DNA of 45,685 nt from contig CAYPCH010000012.1 in the NCBI GenBank assembly GCA_964409165.1, positions 1 to 45,685 on the forward strand, given 5' to 3'. The DNA is from CAYPCH01 sp964409165. GTDB taxonomy: Bacteria; Bacillota; Clostridia; Acetivibrionales; Acetivibrionaceae. A model generated the notes under the pieces. The model made no database searches, was not told where the DNA came from, and saw nothing but the letters and a program-made list of their open reading frames with translations. Of the stretch, positions 8,705 to 16,978 are shown one piece after another (within the stretch, counting starts at the first letter, position 1; each line of letters starts with the position of its first letter). A program made the translations under genes and the position numbers.

Positions 8705-9358
8705 TTAGAACTTGTTTTTAAAATTTTCTTCAATAACAGGACAAATGTTTTCGCCCCATATTTTGTAGCCCGGCTCTATCATATGGATGCCATCATTCAA
8801 TATGTTCCTGTTGACCTTGTTTTTTTCATCAATTAACATCTTGCCAATATCAAAGAATATGAGATTATGTACTTTGGCCAGATTTAAGAGCCTTTTATTA
8901 ATATCATCAATTATACTTAGGTAGTCATCGCATTTATCATCCGAGTCTCTTGGCAACAGTCCCATAAGAACAATCTTAGGTTCTGTTAATTTTTTCTGCA
9001 GTATATTGACCAGCTCTTCTATTCCAAGTGCTACTTCTTCAGCACTATACATGGGTAAATTATTTGTTCCTATTAAAAGAACTGTAATTTTAGGACTTAT
9101 GCCCTCAAGCTCACCGTTCAGCATACGCCATTTGAGGTTCTGGATAGTATCGCATCCCACACCGAAATTCGCTGGATTGTATTTGGAAAAATAGGCTTCC
9201 CACAGGTGCGGAACCTCCTGCCATCTGCGGGTCAGTGAATCCCCGATGAAAAGCAGATCAATTTTGTTCTGCTCCTTAAATCTCAAGAAATAATCATGTC
9301 TTTCAATATGATGTTCGTCGGTTCTTTGAATCAAAGCTTTTATATCTGGTTTATTCAC
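8705..9358 (-). CDS. SGNH/GDSL-family hydrolase
   Basis: 217 residues. Block I is FIGDSLTRRW (about residues 36-45, catalytic Ser in GDS), block II has GVGCDTIQNLKWR, block III is IGTNNLP (GxxN), and block V is DGIHMIEPGY with the Asp and His of the catalytic triad (DxxH). The family includes esterases, lipases and platelet-activating-factor acetylhydrolase beta/gamma-like enzymes, so carbohydrate or lipid deacylation is likely. No signal peptide is seen, suggesting a cytoplasmic enzyme. The start is GTG at 9358 with AGGGGGG 7 nt upstream. Its own promoter is at 9424-9452. The substrate cannot be deduced. Confidence 0.85.
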   Translation of the reverse strand: MNKPDIKALIQRTDEHHIERHDYFLRFKEQNKIDLLFIGDSLTRRWQEVPHLWEAYFSKYNPANFGVGCDTIQNLKWRMLNGELEGISPKITVLLIGTNNLPMYSAEEVALGIEELVNILQKKLTEPKIVLMGLLPRDSDDKCDDYLSIIDDINKRLLNLAKVHNLIFFDIGKMLIDEKNKVNRNILNDGIHMIEPGYKIWGENICPVIEENFKNKF

Positions 9359-9423
9359 TTATTACCCCCCCTGTAAGTTTCTGTCATCTCGCAATTGCAA
9401 AGCTAATTTCTTCATGTGTATAC

Positions 9424-9452
9424 ATTATATACATAAAAGCAAATCTTTACAA
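9424..9452 (-). promoter_or_regulatory. Sigma-A-like promoter for the SGNH hydrolase gene
   Basis: Minus strand TTGTAA (9452-9447), 17-bp spacer, perfect TATAAT (9429-9424). It is 66 bp upstream of the GTG start. Confidence 0.65.
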
Positions 9453-9491
9453 TACCCTTTTTAAAACACTTGTTCCTTTTTATATCCAACT

Positions 9492-9577
9492 ATCAATCTT
9501 CTTGTACTTCCCTTATTCTTATAACAATAACCGTAATGTTATCCCTTCCTCCACTACGAATTGCTTCCTTTAACGCT
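9492..9577 (-). pseudogene. C-terminal remnant of a PP2C-type Ser/Thr phosphatase
   Basis: Minus strand from 9577 reads ALKEAIRSGGRDNITVIVIR, then IREVQED and a stop. SGGRDNITVIV is the C-terminal metal-binding motif (GxxDN) of PP2C/Stp1/PrpC phosphatases. The codon just upstream is a stop (TAA) and no further PP2C sequence is found, so only about 27 residues of a roughly 240-residue protein remain. No partner kinase gene (PrkC-like) is present in the window. Confidence 0.65.
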
Positions 9578-9887
9578 TATGCTATAAAACTTTTGGTATA
9601 AAAGTTTGCTAAAAAACAAACTTTTTGAGAAGAATAGTATAAGATAATAAAATACACTTTGACATCTTTAAAAACAGTTTTTAATTGAATATAACTCCGA
9701 TATTGATGGATACGTGAATTAAAAACGGACTGGACAATAGCATCAAAACAATTTAGAATGGAAAGGTCCCTAAGCAGTAAGAAAGCACAGTTTGCCAAAC
9801 TGTTAGGTTTCACCAAAATTTTTCTGAAATCCTTTGGTTTTTAAGATTTTTGGGTTTTAAGATAAAAACATTTTTATGAGGTTAATT

Positions 9888-11342
9888 ATGTCCAAAATAA
9901 AAAGTATACTTAGTAAACTAAAGAACATTTATTTTATATTTTTTGCTTTAATACTGTGTATTTTATCAATATTGAATATTCTTAAAATACATTCAAGAGT
10001 CTACTATATTGCAGGAATAGTCTATTTGGTCATATTATTCTTTTCATCGCTATTGCTTATTAGAATAAAAAACAAGGCTTTTTTCCTTATCAGTATAGTT
10101 TTCATTTCATTTCTGACAAGATTTGCTTGGATACTTATTGCAAATACTGAACCTGTATCAGACTTTTACCTTTTAGATTATGCTGCAAAACTTATCTTAG
10201 AAGGTAACTTTTCAGAGCTAAAAGAAATAAATTATTTTAGCATGTGGGTCTATCAACTGGGTTTTTCGGTATATAGCGCGTTTTTATATTTACTTTTTGG
10301 TACGAATATTTTTGTTGTAAAAATTTTTAATGTAATATTTTCAACAGGATGTGTCTTATTGGTATATTTCATTTCTTTAAAAGCTTTTAATGAAAAGGCT
10401 GCAAGGATTTCCAGCGTACTTTACTGTATATATATCCAATCGATTATTTTTAATTCTTTACTTACAAATCAAGTGATATCGCTATTTTTTATATATCTTG
10501 GATTGGCTATAATTTTCTATAAACCCAATACAACTGGTTATTTCTTGGCTGGTATTTCAATAGCGGTTGGACACATTATGAGACCTGAAGGAAGTTTTGT
10601 ATTATATCTAGTTATATTTGTTGTACTGGCATACAACATATTTAATCTTTTAAAGAATAATAAGCCTTTTAAAGTTATAAAAACGCAAAGCCTAATTTCC
10701 TTGCTTTCAAAAATTGCAGTACTTATAATATGCTTCAATATATTTATCCAATTATTTGGATACTCCCTAAAATCTTTCGGAATAACGGATTATTACTATA
10801 AAAACCGAAATACGTACTGGAAATTTGTATTAGGATTAAACGCATCAACAAATGGTGGTTATTCAAATGAAGACGCCAAAATACTTGATGATTACCCGAT
10901 AGGAGACTTACTCTATGAAAAGGAGTTGGATCTGATTAAAGAAAGGCTTAAGGATAAAAAGCAATTAGCAAAGTTAATGTATCGGAAGTTTATAATAATG
11001 TGGTCTGACAATGACTTTTCCATACAATTTATATCTCCAGGTACTAAACTTAGCGATAAGAATTTGAATTACATAGTACGATTGGAGAAAGTGCAATATA
11101 GTTTAGTTATGTTGCTGTCATTTTTGTCCATACTATTTATCTTAAAAGATAAAAACAAGTATAACTTGATTATTTATATGCTGACTATACTTATATCTGC
11201 AAACTGGTTCATTTATCTTTTTATAGAAATTCAGACAAGGTATAGATTCTTTATAATGCCTGCATTTTTTATCCTTTCTGGATATGGTTTTTACCGAATT
11301 ATGCTTTTAGTTAAACAAAAACATTTTCTTGTAGCAAAATGA
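9888..11342 (+). CDS. GT39/PMT-like multi-spanning membrane glycosyltransferase
   Basis: 484 residues from the preferred ATG, with at least ten hydrophobic segments. After the first three comes an extracytoplasmic loop with SDFYLLDYAAKLILEGN, the acidic first-loop motif expected for GT-C enzymes that use polyprenyl-phosphate sugars (ArnT, PMT and related GT39/GT83 proteins). A second outward loop (about residues 300-385) carries charged helices (ELDLIKERLKDKKQLAKLMYRKF). It probably transfers a sugar to an envelope acceptor; donor and acceptor are unknown. An in-frame ATG at 9876 overlaps the Shine-Dalgarno TGAGG, so 9888 is chosen. It is convergent with the next gene, 22 bp away. Confidence 0.7.
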   Translation: MSKIKSILSKLKNIYFIFFALILCILSILNILKIHSRVYYIAGIVYLVILFFSSLLLIRIKNKAFFLISIVFISFLTRFAWILIANTEPVSDFYLLDYAAKLILEGNFSELKEINYFSMWVYQLGFSVYSAFLYLLFGTNIFVVKIFNVIFSTGCVLLVYFISLKAFNEKAARISSVLYCIYIQSIIFNSLLTNQVISLFFIYLGLAIIFYKPNTTGYFLAGISIAVGHIMRPEGSFVLYLVIFVVLAYNIFNLLKNNKPFKVIKTQSLISLLSKIAVLIICFNIFIQLFGYSLKSFGITDYYYKNRNTYWKFVLGLNASTNGGYSNEDAKILDDYPIGDLLYEKELDLIKERLKDKKQLAKLMYRKFIIMWSDNDFSIQFISPGTKLSDKNLNYIVRLEKVQYSLVMLLSFLSILFILKDKNKYNLIIYMLTILISANWFIYLFIEIQTRYRFFIMPAFFILSGYGFYRIMLLVKQKHFLVAK

Positions 11343-11364
11343 AACAGACAAAACTGTTTATTTG

Positions 11365-12435
11365 TTATCTTACATCAATTTCCCATTCACAGTATTCCTC
11401 CAATTTAGTACCTTTTTCTATTCTTTGTGCTGTAGCATTATTATGTTTAGAAAAATAGAGCTTGTTTCCATATTGATTCACATCCCAATAAAAGGTTTCC
11501 AGGTCATTCCTGAAATTGTTAACCATTTTACCGTCTTTAATGGATGTAACAAATCTATAATTAGGTCTGGTATCTCCCCATATCTCTACAGTTGTTGATG
11601 CTTCTTTCCCTAAAAAATTCTCATAACTGTCTGTCGTAAGAGTTTCTCCTTCCGTGGGTGTAGTATAAATACTCCCTGATTCCTTAAACAAAGCATACCT
11701 GCCATATTTCTTGGTGATTGGTAACATACATACATATGAGGTTCCAATAAAAACTTGGTTTGTAAACTCAAAATCTGTCTTGAGGGTTATTTTAGAAGGT
11801 GAAACAATATATGTTCTCGTTACTTCAGCATACTTTCCTGTGTCAGTTTCATCAAAATACAAACTGGTTTCTTCTTCAATTCTAAGCCTTTTTAATATGA
11901 TTTCTTTACCTTCTTGTAATTCAATTTGAGAATCATCAATCGGATTAGTCAATTTAAATGTTCTCAACTTTTCTAGTCCGTGATTCCCACCGGAAAAAGT
12001 ATAATACTCATCTGCGTTGTTTTTCACCCGAAATACATATTCCCAATCAGAACCACCACCTGCCATAAGCTCTAAAGAACTTGAAGGTATAAAACCATCC
12101 ATTGAAACGTACCAACCCTCAATATTCCAAACATCCCATTCTTTTTTATTAAACTTTGTGGTTAATATACTCTTATCAGGAAGTACGCTGTAAATCTGGA
12201 TTTCAGTTTCATTTGGACAAGTAATTAATATCTCATCTTCATTTATTGGAGGTACATTAATTCGTGAGTCTCTTTTTGTATTATCGATCACTCTATTAAT
12301 AATTGATTTTATATACTCTCCATATCTAGTATTTTTCAACGGTGATATAACAAGAACAAAATAGGTAAACAAAGAAAAAAACAATACCGTTGTAATAATA
12401 ATATATGCTCTTTTTATTTTATGCCTTCTATACAT
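11365..12435 (-). CDS. Membrane-anchored extracytoplasmic protein of unknown function
   Basis: 356 residues. One N-terminal transmembrane helix (about residues 11-30, preceded by basic RRHKIKR, so an uncleaved anchor is likely) is followed by a large outward domain of about 320 residues rich in Tyr, Thr and alternating hydrophobics, suggesting beta structure; it contains MAGGGSDWEYVFRVKN and ends in WEIDVR. The ATG follows GAGGTGAG. I recognise no family. The neighbour is a GT-C-type glycosyltransferase that converges on it, so the pair is not an operon. The hairpin 12512-12557 just upstream insulates it from abrB. Confidence 0.7.
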   Translation of the reverse strand: MYRRHKIKRAYIIITTVLFFSLFTYFVLVISPLKNTRYGEYIKSIINRVIDNTKRDSRINVPPINEDEILITCPNETEIQIYSVLPDKSILTTKFNKKEWDVWNIEGWYVSMDGFIPSSSLELMAGGGSDWEYVFRVKNNADEYYTFSGGNHGLEKLRTFKLTNPIDDSQIELQEGKEIILKRLRIEEETSLYFDETDTGKYAEVTRTYIVSPSKITLKTDFEFTNQVFIGTSYVCMLPITKKYGRYALFKESGSIYTTPTEGETLTTDSYENFLGKEASTTVEIWGDTRPNYRFVTSIKDGKMVNNFRNDLETFYWDVNQYGNKLYFSKHNNATAQRIEKGTKLEEYCEWEIDVR

Positions 12436-12511
12436 TATAAGCTCACCTCTATAATCACCTTTCTACGTCCCTATTTCATTTATATTGAATGATAAAAATT
12501 TTACATTGCAT

Positions 12512-12557
12512 AGATACACAAAAAAGCTACTTAATGAGGTAGCTTTTTTGTGTATCT
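12512..12557. terminator. Bidirectional terminator between abrB and the anchored protein
   Basis: A perfect 19-bp stem (arms 12512-12530 and 12539-12557, 8-nt loop) containing AAAAAAGCTAC/GTAGCTTTTTT. The T run inside the distal arm gives a rho-independent terminator in both directions. It ends the abrB transcript about 100 bp after its stop. Confidence 0.85.
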
Positions 12558-12658
12558 TAAATCTCAATAAATAGTTATGTTAATAAAGTTGAGAGATTTA
12601 TTACCTTAACAACGTTTATAGTTGTTATCTTGAAAATACTCCACAAGTTGTCTATATA

Positions 12659-12898
12659 TTATTTTTTCAGTTCGCTCAGACATCCGCTGCAAATATTCTT
12701 TCCTTTGTAAACAATAACATCCCTTGCGTCTGCGCAAAAGATACATGCAGGTTCGTACTTCTTGAGTATTATGGTAGCGCCATCAACAAAAATCTCAATA
12801 GGATCTTTTTCGGCAATATCCATTGTTCTCCTCAATTCAATCGGTAATACCACTCTTCCAAGCTCATCAACTTTGCGAACTATACCAGTAGATTTCAT
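12659..12898 (-). CDS. abrB: AbrB-family transition-state regulator with C-terminal CxxC pairs
   Basis: 79 residues. Residues 1-48 are an AbrB/SpoVT swapped-hairpin DNA-binding domain (STGIVRKVDELGRVVLPIEL...). Residues 52-79 hold CIFC and CSGC, two CxxC pairs that could bind zinc. AbrB proteins bind A/T-rich promoter DNA as tetramers and repress post-exponential genes; clostridial homologues affect sporulation and metabolic transition. The ATG has AAAGGAGAG 10 nt upstream. Monocistronic, closed by the hairpin at 12512-12557. The metal-binding role of the cysteines is inferred from spacing. Confidence 0.88.
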   Translation of the reverse strand: MKSTGIVRKVDELGRVVLPIELRRTMDIAEKDPIEIFVDGATIILKKYEPACIFCADARDVIVYKGKNICSGCLSELKK

Positions 12899-13013
12899 TA
12901 GTATTTTCTCTCCTTTTCTTTTTTATATTATGCAAAATAAATACCCAAAAAACTCATCATATTAACAAATAATTTAATAGTCCAATAAATTTTCCATGTC
13001 AGCCAATTTTTAT

Positions 13014-13964
13014 TTACTGCTTAACTACAATATTATGTGCTTTATTTATGCCATCAACCTGCAAATTGAATTCTTCTACAAGATTGTTGTAGTTATCGAC
13101 ATCTTTTTTCATGTAAAATTGAAGTTGACCATCAAAAAATTTATATGCTTCCTGATTGTCTTCTAGGTATTTGAGCATCTTTTCAACTGTTTTAAACATC
13201 TTTTCCTGAATTTCAAGCATATGCAGAGAACCTTCGGTACTTATGATAATCTCTTCCTTTAATCCTGACAACATATCCGCCTTAATTCCCTTTGGCACAT
13301 TTGCACCTTCAAGCTTTTTCAAACCTTCTCCCAATAAATTCTGGGCTTTGTCCTTATATTGCCTTGTTTTTTGAAGATTTTCATTTATTAATGTCTTGGT
13401 TTTATTTACCCCATCTTTACTTGTAAGGTTCTCTTGAGAAAACATATTATTAAAGTCAATTCCAGTAAACGTATTTATCAATTCTTTCTTCAGCCCTGAA
13501 CTATCAAGAATAACATCTTGTACCGCTTCAACATATCCTGCCGTATAACCATACTTATCACGAGATATATCTTCTCTTTCAATATCACTACCTCTCGACA
13601 TCTCCTCTGTAAATGACATCAGCTTCTCCTGTGCTGCTCTTAACTTTTCAGCTTCAGCCTTTCTACTATAATCTGCCACTGAGCGGTATGCAAAAACCAT
13701 TAAAATCACTACAAAAAAAAACAGTAACCCAGCGGATATGTATTTTATTATGTTACCTTTTCCCTTGAATTTTGCAGAACTGCTTTTTCCTTCATTAACA
13801 AGGCTTTGAAACTCTTCTATTTCACATACTTTTATATAAGTGTGGTTCTCTTCATCGTAAATCGAGGTCTCTTTTCCAATCAGACCCTTTTGGTACAGAT
13901 CCTTTAAAACCTCAACGCTATCAATTACAACTTCTCTATCAACAAAGAAATATTTATACAGCAT
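13014..13964 (-). CDS. Single-pass membrane protein with GYF-like N-domain, function unknown
   Basis: 316 residues from the preferred ATG. Residues 1-55 (LYKYFFVDREVVIDSVEVLKDLYQKGLIGKETSIYDEE split across the domain) resemble the GYF_2-type module by its Tyr/Phe-rich start and 'level/option' layout. A Lys-rich linker, one transmembrane segment (about 74-95) and a helical outer domain (about 100-316) follow. The outer part has predicted coiled-coil stretches and no catalytic motif. A TTG at 13997 would extend the frame by 11 residues but its GAGG is too close; ATG 13964 has AAGGA at 8 nt. The promoter at 14052-14080 gives a 5' leader of about 80 nt. Function unknown. Confidence 0.65.
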   Translation of the reverse strand: MLYKYFFVDREVVIDSVEVLKDLYQKGLIGKETSIYDEENHTYIKVCEIEEFQSLVNEGKSSSAKFKGKGNIIKYISAGLLFFFVVILMVFAYRSVADYSRKAEAEKLRAAQEKLMSFTEEMSRGSDIEREDISRDKYGYTAGYVEAVQDVILDSSGLKKELINTFTGIDFNNMFSQENLTSKDGVNKTKTLINENLQKTRQYKDKAQNLLGEGLKKLEGANVPKGIKADMLSGLKEEIIISTEGSLHMLEIQEKMFKTVEKMLKYLEDNQEAYKFFDGQLQFYMKKDVDNYNNLVEEFNLQVDGINKAHNIVVKQ

Positions 13965-14051
13965 AAACTCAATCCTTATAGTTTTTATTATTTTCAAACC
14001 TCGTTTGAAAATAATGTTATGTCAAGGGATCACACAAACTTTACACTAAAC

Positions 14052-14080
14052 AATATACTATGAAAAACAAGGTATGTCAA
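14052..14080 (-). promoter_or_regulatory. Sigma-A-like promoter for the GYF-like membrane protein gene
   Basis: Minus strand TTGACA (14080-14075), 17-bp spacer, TATATT (14057-14052). It lies 88 bp before the ATG. Confidence 0.65.
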
Positions 14081-14225
14081 CAATTATAAAATTCTTCCTA
14101 CTATTATTTTAAACTCCACAAAACCGCAATTATTGCCTTGAGAAATCATCTACTTCAATTATGCCAGCGCTTTCACTTACTAAACACAGGTTTACATATA
14201 AAAAAACTTCCTTGCTTTTGTTAGA

Positions 14226-14284
14226 GCCATTTCCTGAAAGGAAATCCGGCAAAAAGCTCCGGGACTCGATGTCCCCAAGCTTTT
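14226..14284 (-). terminator. Terminator of asnA-asnS, carrying modular repeat copy B
   Basis: On the minus strand a hairpin (14284-14251; AAAGCT...AGCTTT outer stem, GGGAC...GTCCC inner stem) ends in TTTTT 26 bp after the asnS stop, and is joined to the conserved 25-bp palindrome (14226-14250). It is a rho-independent terminator by structure. Confidence 0.8.
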
Positions 14285-14309
14285 GTTAGGTTCTCGTGCA
14301 TAACAATAT

Positions 14310-15713
14310 TTAAAACTCTGCTGAATTGACTGTTCTCGGGAAACTTATAACGTCTCTTATATTTGACATCCCTGTGATATACATAATAGCTCTCTCAAAT
14401 CCCAGACCGAACCCTGCGTGCCTTGTACCTCCGTATTTCCTAATGTCAAGATACCACCTGTATTCCTCTTTATCAAGTCCCATCTCATTCATTCTCTTTT
14501 CCAGCAAACCAATTCTTTCTTCCCTCTGGCTTCCTCCGATTATTTCTCCTACACCCGGGACAAGAAGATCCATCGCTGCAACTGTTTTATTATCGTCATT
14601 CACTCTCATATAAAATGCTTTTATATCCTTCGGATAGTCTGTTACAAACACAGGTTTTTTGAAAACCTGCTCTGTCAGATACCTTTCATGTTCCGTCTGC
14701 AAGTCGCATCCCCATTCAACCGGATATTCAAATTTGACTTTTTCTTTCTTAAGAATGTCAATCGCTTCGGTATAAGTAACATGCGCAAAATCTGATTTCA
14801 CTACATTATTCAACCTGTCAAACAAAGTTTTGTCTATAAAATTGTTGAAGAATTCCATCTCTTCCGGAGCATTTTCCATACAGTACTGTATTATAAATTT
14901 CAACATATCCTCAGCAAGCTCCATGTCATCTTCAAGGTCTGCAAATGCGATTTCAGGCTCTACCATCCAGAATTCTGCTGCATGCCGTGCCGTATTGGAA
15001 TTTTCAGCCCTGAAGGTTGGTCCAAAAGTGTATATGTTTCTGAAAGCCATGCAATATGTCTCACCTTCAAGCTGTCCACTGACTGTAAGATTTGTCTCCT
15101 TGCCAAAGAATTCCTGTGAAAAATCGATTTTCCCTGCTTTATCTCTAGGTGGCTCATTCATATCAAGGGTTGTAACCCTGAACATTTTACCGGCACCTTC
15201 AGCATCGCTTCCTGTAATAATCGGTGTATTAACATACACAAAACCACGTTCCTGAAAAAACTTGTGAATTGCATATGCGGCAAGCGACCTTACTCTGAAT
15301 ACAGCAGAAAAGGTATTTGTCCGGGGCCTTAAGTGGGCAATCGTCCTTAAAAATTCAAAAGAGTGTTTCTTTTTCTGAAGCGGATACTCAGAATTGGAAA
15401 GACCTTCAATCTCGATCCTCGATGCCTTGATTTCAAAAGGCTGTTTGGCATTCGGAGTTTCAACCAAAACCCCCTCTACAATAATTGACGATCCTAAGGA
15501 AACTTTTGTTATTTCTTTGAAATTGGATATTTTCTCTTCTTCAAATACCACCTGCAACGTCTTAAAAAAAGAGCCATCGCTTATTTCTATAAAACCGAAA
15601 GTTCTTGAGTCCCTTATGGTTCTCACCCAACCTGTAACAGTTATGTTCTTGTCGATATAATCTTTCATTTCCCTGTAAAGCTTTTTTATAATTATACTTT
15701 TCATATTATCCAT
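14310..15713 (-). CDS. asnS: Asparaginyl-tRNA synthetase
   Basis: 467 residues, a normal AsnRS length. The N-terminal OB-fold anticodon-binding domain (about 15-105; VTGWVRTIRDSRTFGFIEISDGS) precedes a class II catalytic core with motif 1 around FFQERGFVYVNTPIITGSDAEGAG, motif 2 (FGPTFRAENSNTARHAAEFWMVEPE) and motif 3 near the end (GFGLGFERAIMYITG). The enzyme charges tRNA-Asn with asparagine. It lies 59 bp downstream of asnA on the same strand, which makes the asparagine, and is followed by a terminator. The ATG at 15713 has GAAGGGA nearby; a second ATG three codons later is an alternative. Confidence 0.96.
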   Translation of the reverse strand: MDNMKSIIIKKLYREMKDYIDKNITVTGWVRTIRDSRTFGFIEISDGSFFKTLQVVFEEEKISNFKEITKVSLGSSIIVEGVLVETPNAKQPFEIKASRIEIEGLSNSEYPLQKKKHSFEFLRTIAHLRPRTNTFSAVFRVRSLAAYAIHKFFQERGFVYVNTPIITGSDAEGAGKMFRVTTLDMNEPPRDKAGKIDFSQEFFGKETNLTVSGQLEGETYCMAFRNIYTFGPTFRAENSNTARHAAEFWMVEPEIAFADLEDDMELAEDMLKFIIQYCMENAPEEMEFFNNFIDKTLFDRLNNVVKSDFAHVTYTEAIDILKKEKVKFEYPVEWGCDLQTEHERYLTEQVFKKPVFVTDYPKDIKAFYMRVNDDNKTVAAMDLLVPGVGEIIGGSQREERIGLLEKRMNEMGLDKEEYRWYLDIRKYGGTRHAGFGLGFERAIMYITGMSNIRDVISFPRTVNSAEF

Positions 15714-15772
15714 TAATCCCTTCGTTAGCTGGTCTCTATTATTAATATTATATATTAAACCCGCCTAATTAT

Positions 15773-16795
15773 TTATAGCAAATGTATATTGGCATTTTCA
15801 CAATCTTCAATCATTGAGTCAGGCCACACAGATGCCTGTACCTCTCCAACATGTGCTTTATTTAGCAGGTACATGCAAAGCCTTGATTGTCCGATTCCTC
15901 CACCCACGGTATAAGGAAGTCTGCCTTCCAATAAATCCTTATGAAACTTAAAACGCTTTCTGTCTTCACATCCCGCTTCCCTCAACTGCCTTACAAGCGA
16001 ATCCTCATCAACTCTTATTCCCATGGATGACATTTCAACAGCTCTGTTAAGCAGAGGATACCATAATATAATATCTCCGTTAAGTTCCCAATCATCATAA
16101 TCAGGTGCCCGCCCATCATGCTTGGTGCCAGAGTTTAGAAGCCGTCCTATCTGCATAATAAATACAGCCTTCTTTTCTTTGGCAATCATATCCTCTCTCT
16201 GCTTGGGTGTAAGTTCTGGATACATGTCTTCAAGCTCTTGTGACGTTATAAAAAATATTTCTTCAGGCAGTATTTTTGAAATGCACGGATATTTCTTACA
16301 CACATGGTCTTCTATATCTTTCATCGCGTTAAATATTCTTCTTACTATATTCTTTAATGTATCAGTGTTTCTGTCCTCTTTATTTAATACAATCTCCCAG
16401 TCCCACTGGTCTACATATATGGAATGGAGATTGTCAGTGTCTTCATCCCTTCTGATTGCATTCATGTCTGTATATAAACCTTCTCCAACTTTGAAGTCGT
16501 ACTTCTTCAAAGCCATTCGCTTCCATTTTGCCAGCGAATGAACCACTTCAACCGTATTTCCGTCTATTGCTTTTACATCAAATGCCACCGGTCTTTCCAC
16601 ACCGTTCAGATTATCATTCACTCCGGTCTCAGGTCTCACAAAAAGAGGTGCCGATACCCTACTCAAATTAAGCTCCTTTGCAAGTTGGATTTCAAAACAG
16701 TCTTTTATCATTTTTATTGCAGCCTCTGTCTCCCTGACTGTCAGGGATGATTTATAATTCAACGGAATTATAAGGTTTTCCTTTTCTTCTATCAT
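15773..16795 (-). CDS. asnA: Aspartate--ammonia ligase
   Basis: 340 residues, typical for AsnA, which makes asparagine from aspartate, ammonia and ATP in the cytoplasm. The fold is that of a class II tRNA-synthetase core. Recognisable pieces are the start (NYKSSLTVRETEAAIKMIKDCF), SAPLFVRPETGVNDNLNG, VEVVHSLAKWKRMAL, YVDQWDWE, and the C-terminal PYTVGGGIGQSRLCMYLL. The ATG has GGGGGGAG upstream. Its stop is 59 bp before asnS, so one transcript probably supplies both asparagine and the enzyme that charges it. I saw no T-box leader (no AGGGTGGNACCGCG-like core) upstream. Confidence 0.97.
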   Translation of the reverse strand: MIEEKENLIIPLNYKSSLTVRETEAAIKMIKDCFEIQLAKELNLSRVSAPLFVRPETGVNDNLNGVERPVAFDVKAIDGNTVEVVHSLAKWKRMALKKYDFKVGEGLYTDMNAIRRDEDTDNLHSIYVDQWDWEIVLNKEDRNTDTLKNIVRRIFNAMKDIEDHVCKKYPCISKILPEEIFFITSQELEDMYPELTPKQREDMIAKEKKAVFIMQIGRLLNSGTKHDGRAPDYDDWELNGDIILWYPLLNRAVEMSSMGIRVDEDSLVRQLREAGCEDRKRFKFHKDLLEGRLPYTVGGGIGQSRLCMYLLNKAHVGEVQASVWPDSMIEDCENANIHLL

Positions 16796-16978
16796 CTAAA
16801 ACTCCCCCCTTTGCGCTTTTCTTAATAATCGAATTTCATTATATCATCTTATATTATCCCATTCCAATAGTTATATAAAAAATAAAACCAGTATAATGTT
16901 TCTCAAATAGCGAGGCACAAACAAAAAAGTATGTTTTCCAACTTTCCATATATGCGTTTTTTTATAAATTGCAATAAT

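Larger units (their letters stand above)
9359..9887. other. Intergenic region with gene remnants
   Basis: About 530 bp. It contains the SGNH promoter (9424-9452), a PP2C remnant (9492-9577), a hairpin with a 9-bp stem (AAAAGTTTG...CAAACTTTT, 9600-9626), and A/T-rich sequence. On the plus strand a frame ending at 9844 reads MERSLSSKKAQFAKLLGFTK after several stops upstream; it looks like decayed coding sequence but I cannot assign it. A weak TTGACA at 9659-9664 points right. Confidence 0.5.
13965..14309. other. Intergenic region between asnS and the GYF-like gene
   Basis: 345 bp. It contains the promoter at 14052-14080, repeat copy B (14226-14284) flanked by the 11-bp direct repeat GCTTTTGTTAG (14214-14224 and 14279-14289), and otherwise A/T-rich sequence without a supported gene. 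Confidence 0.6.

Noticed and set aside
9577..9816. 79-codon reverse frame over the PP2C remnant
   Set aside because: No ribosome binding site, biased composition and no recognisable sequence; the remnant is in a different frame.
16796..16978. T-box leader before asnA
   Set aside because: No AGGGTGGNACCGCG-like core and no obvious antiterminator/terminator pair.
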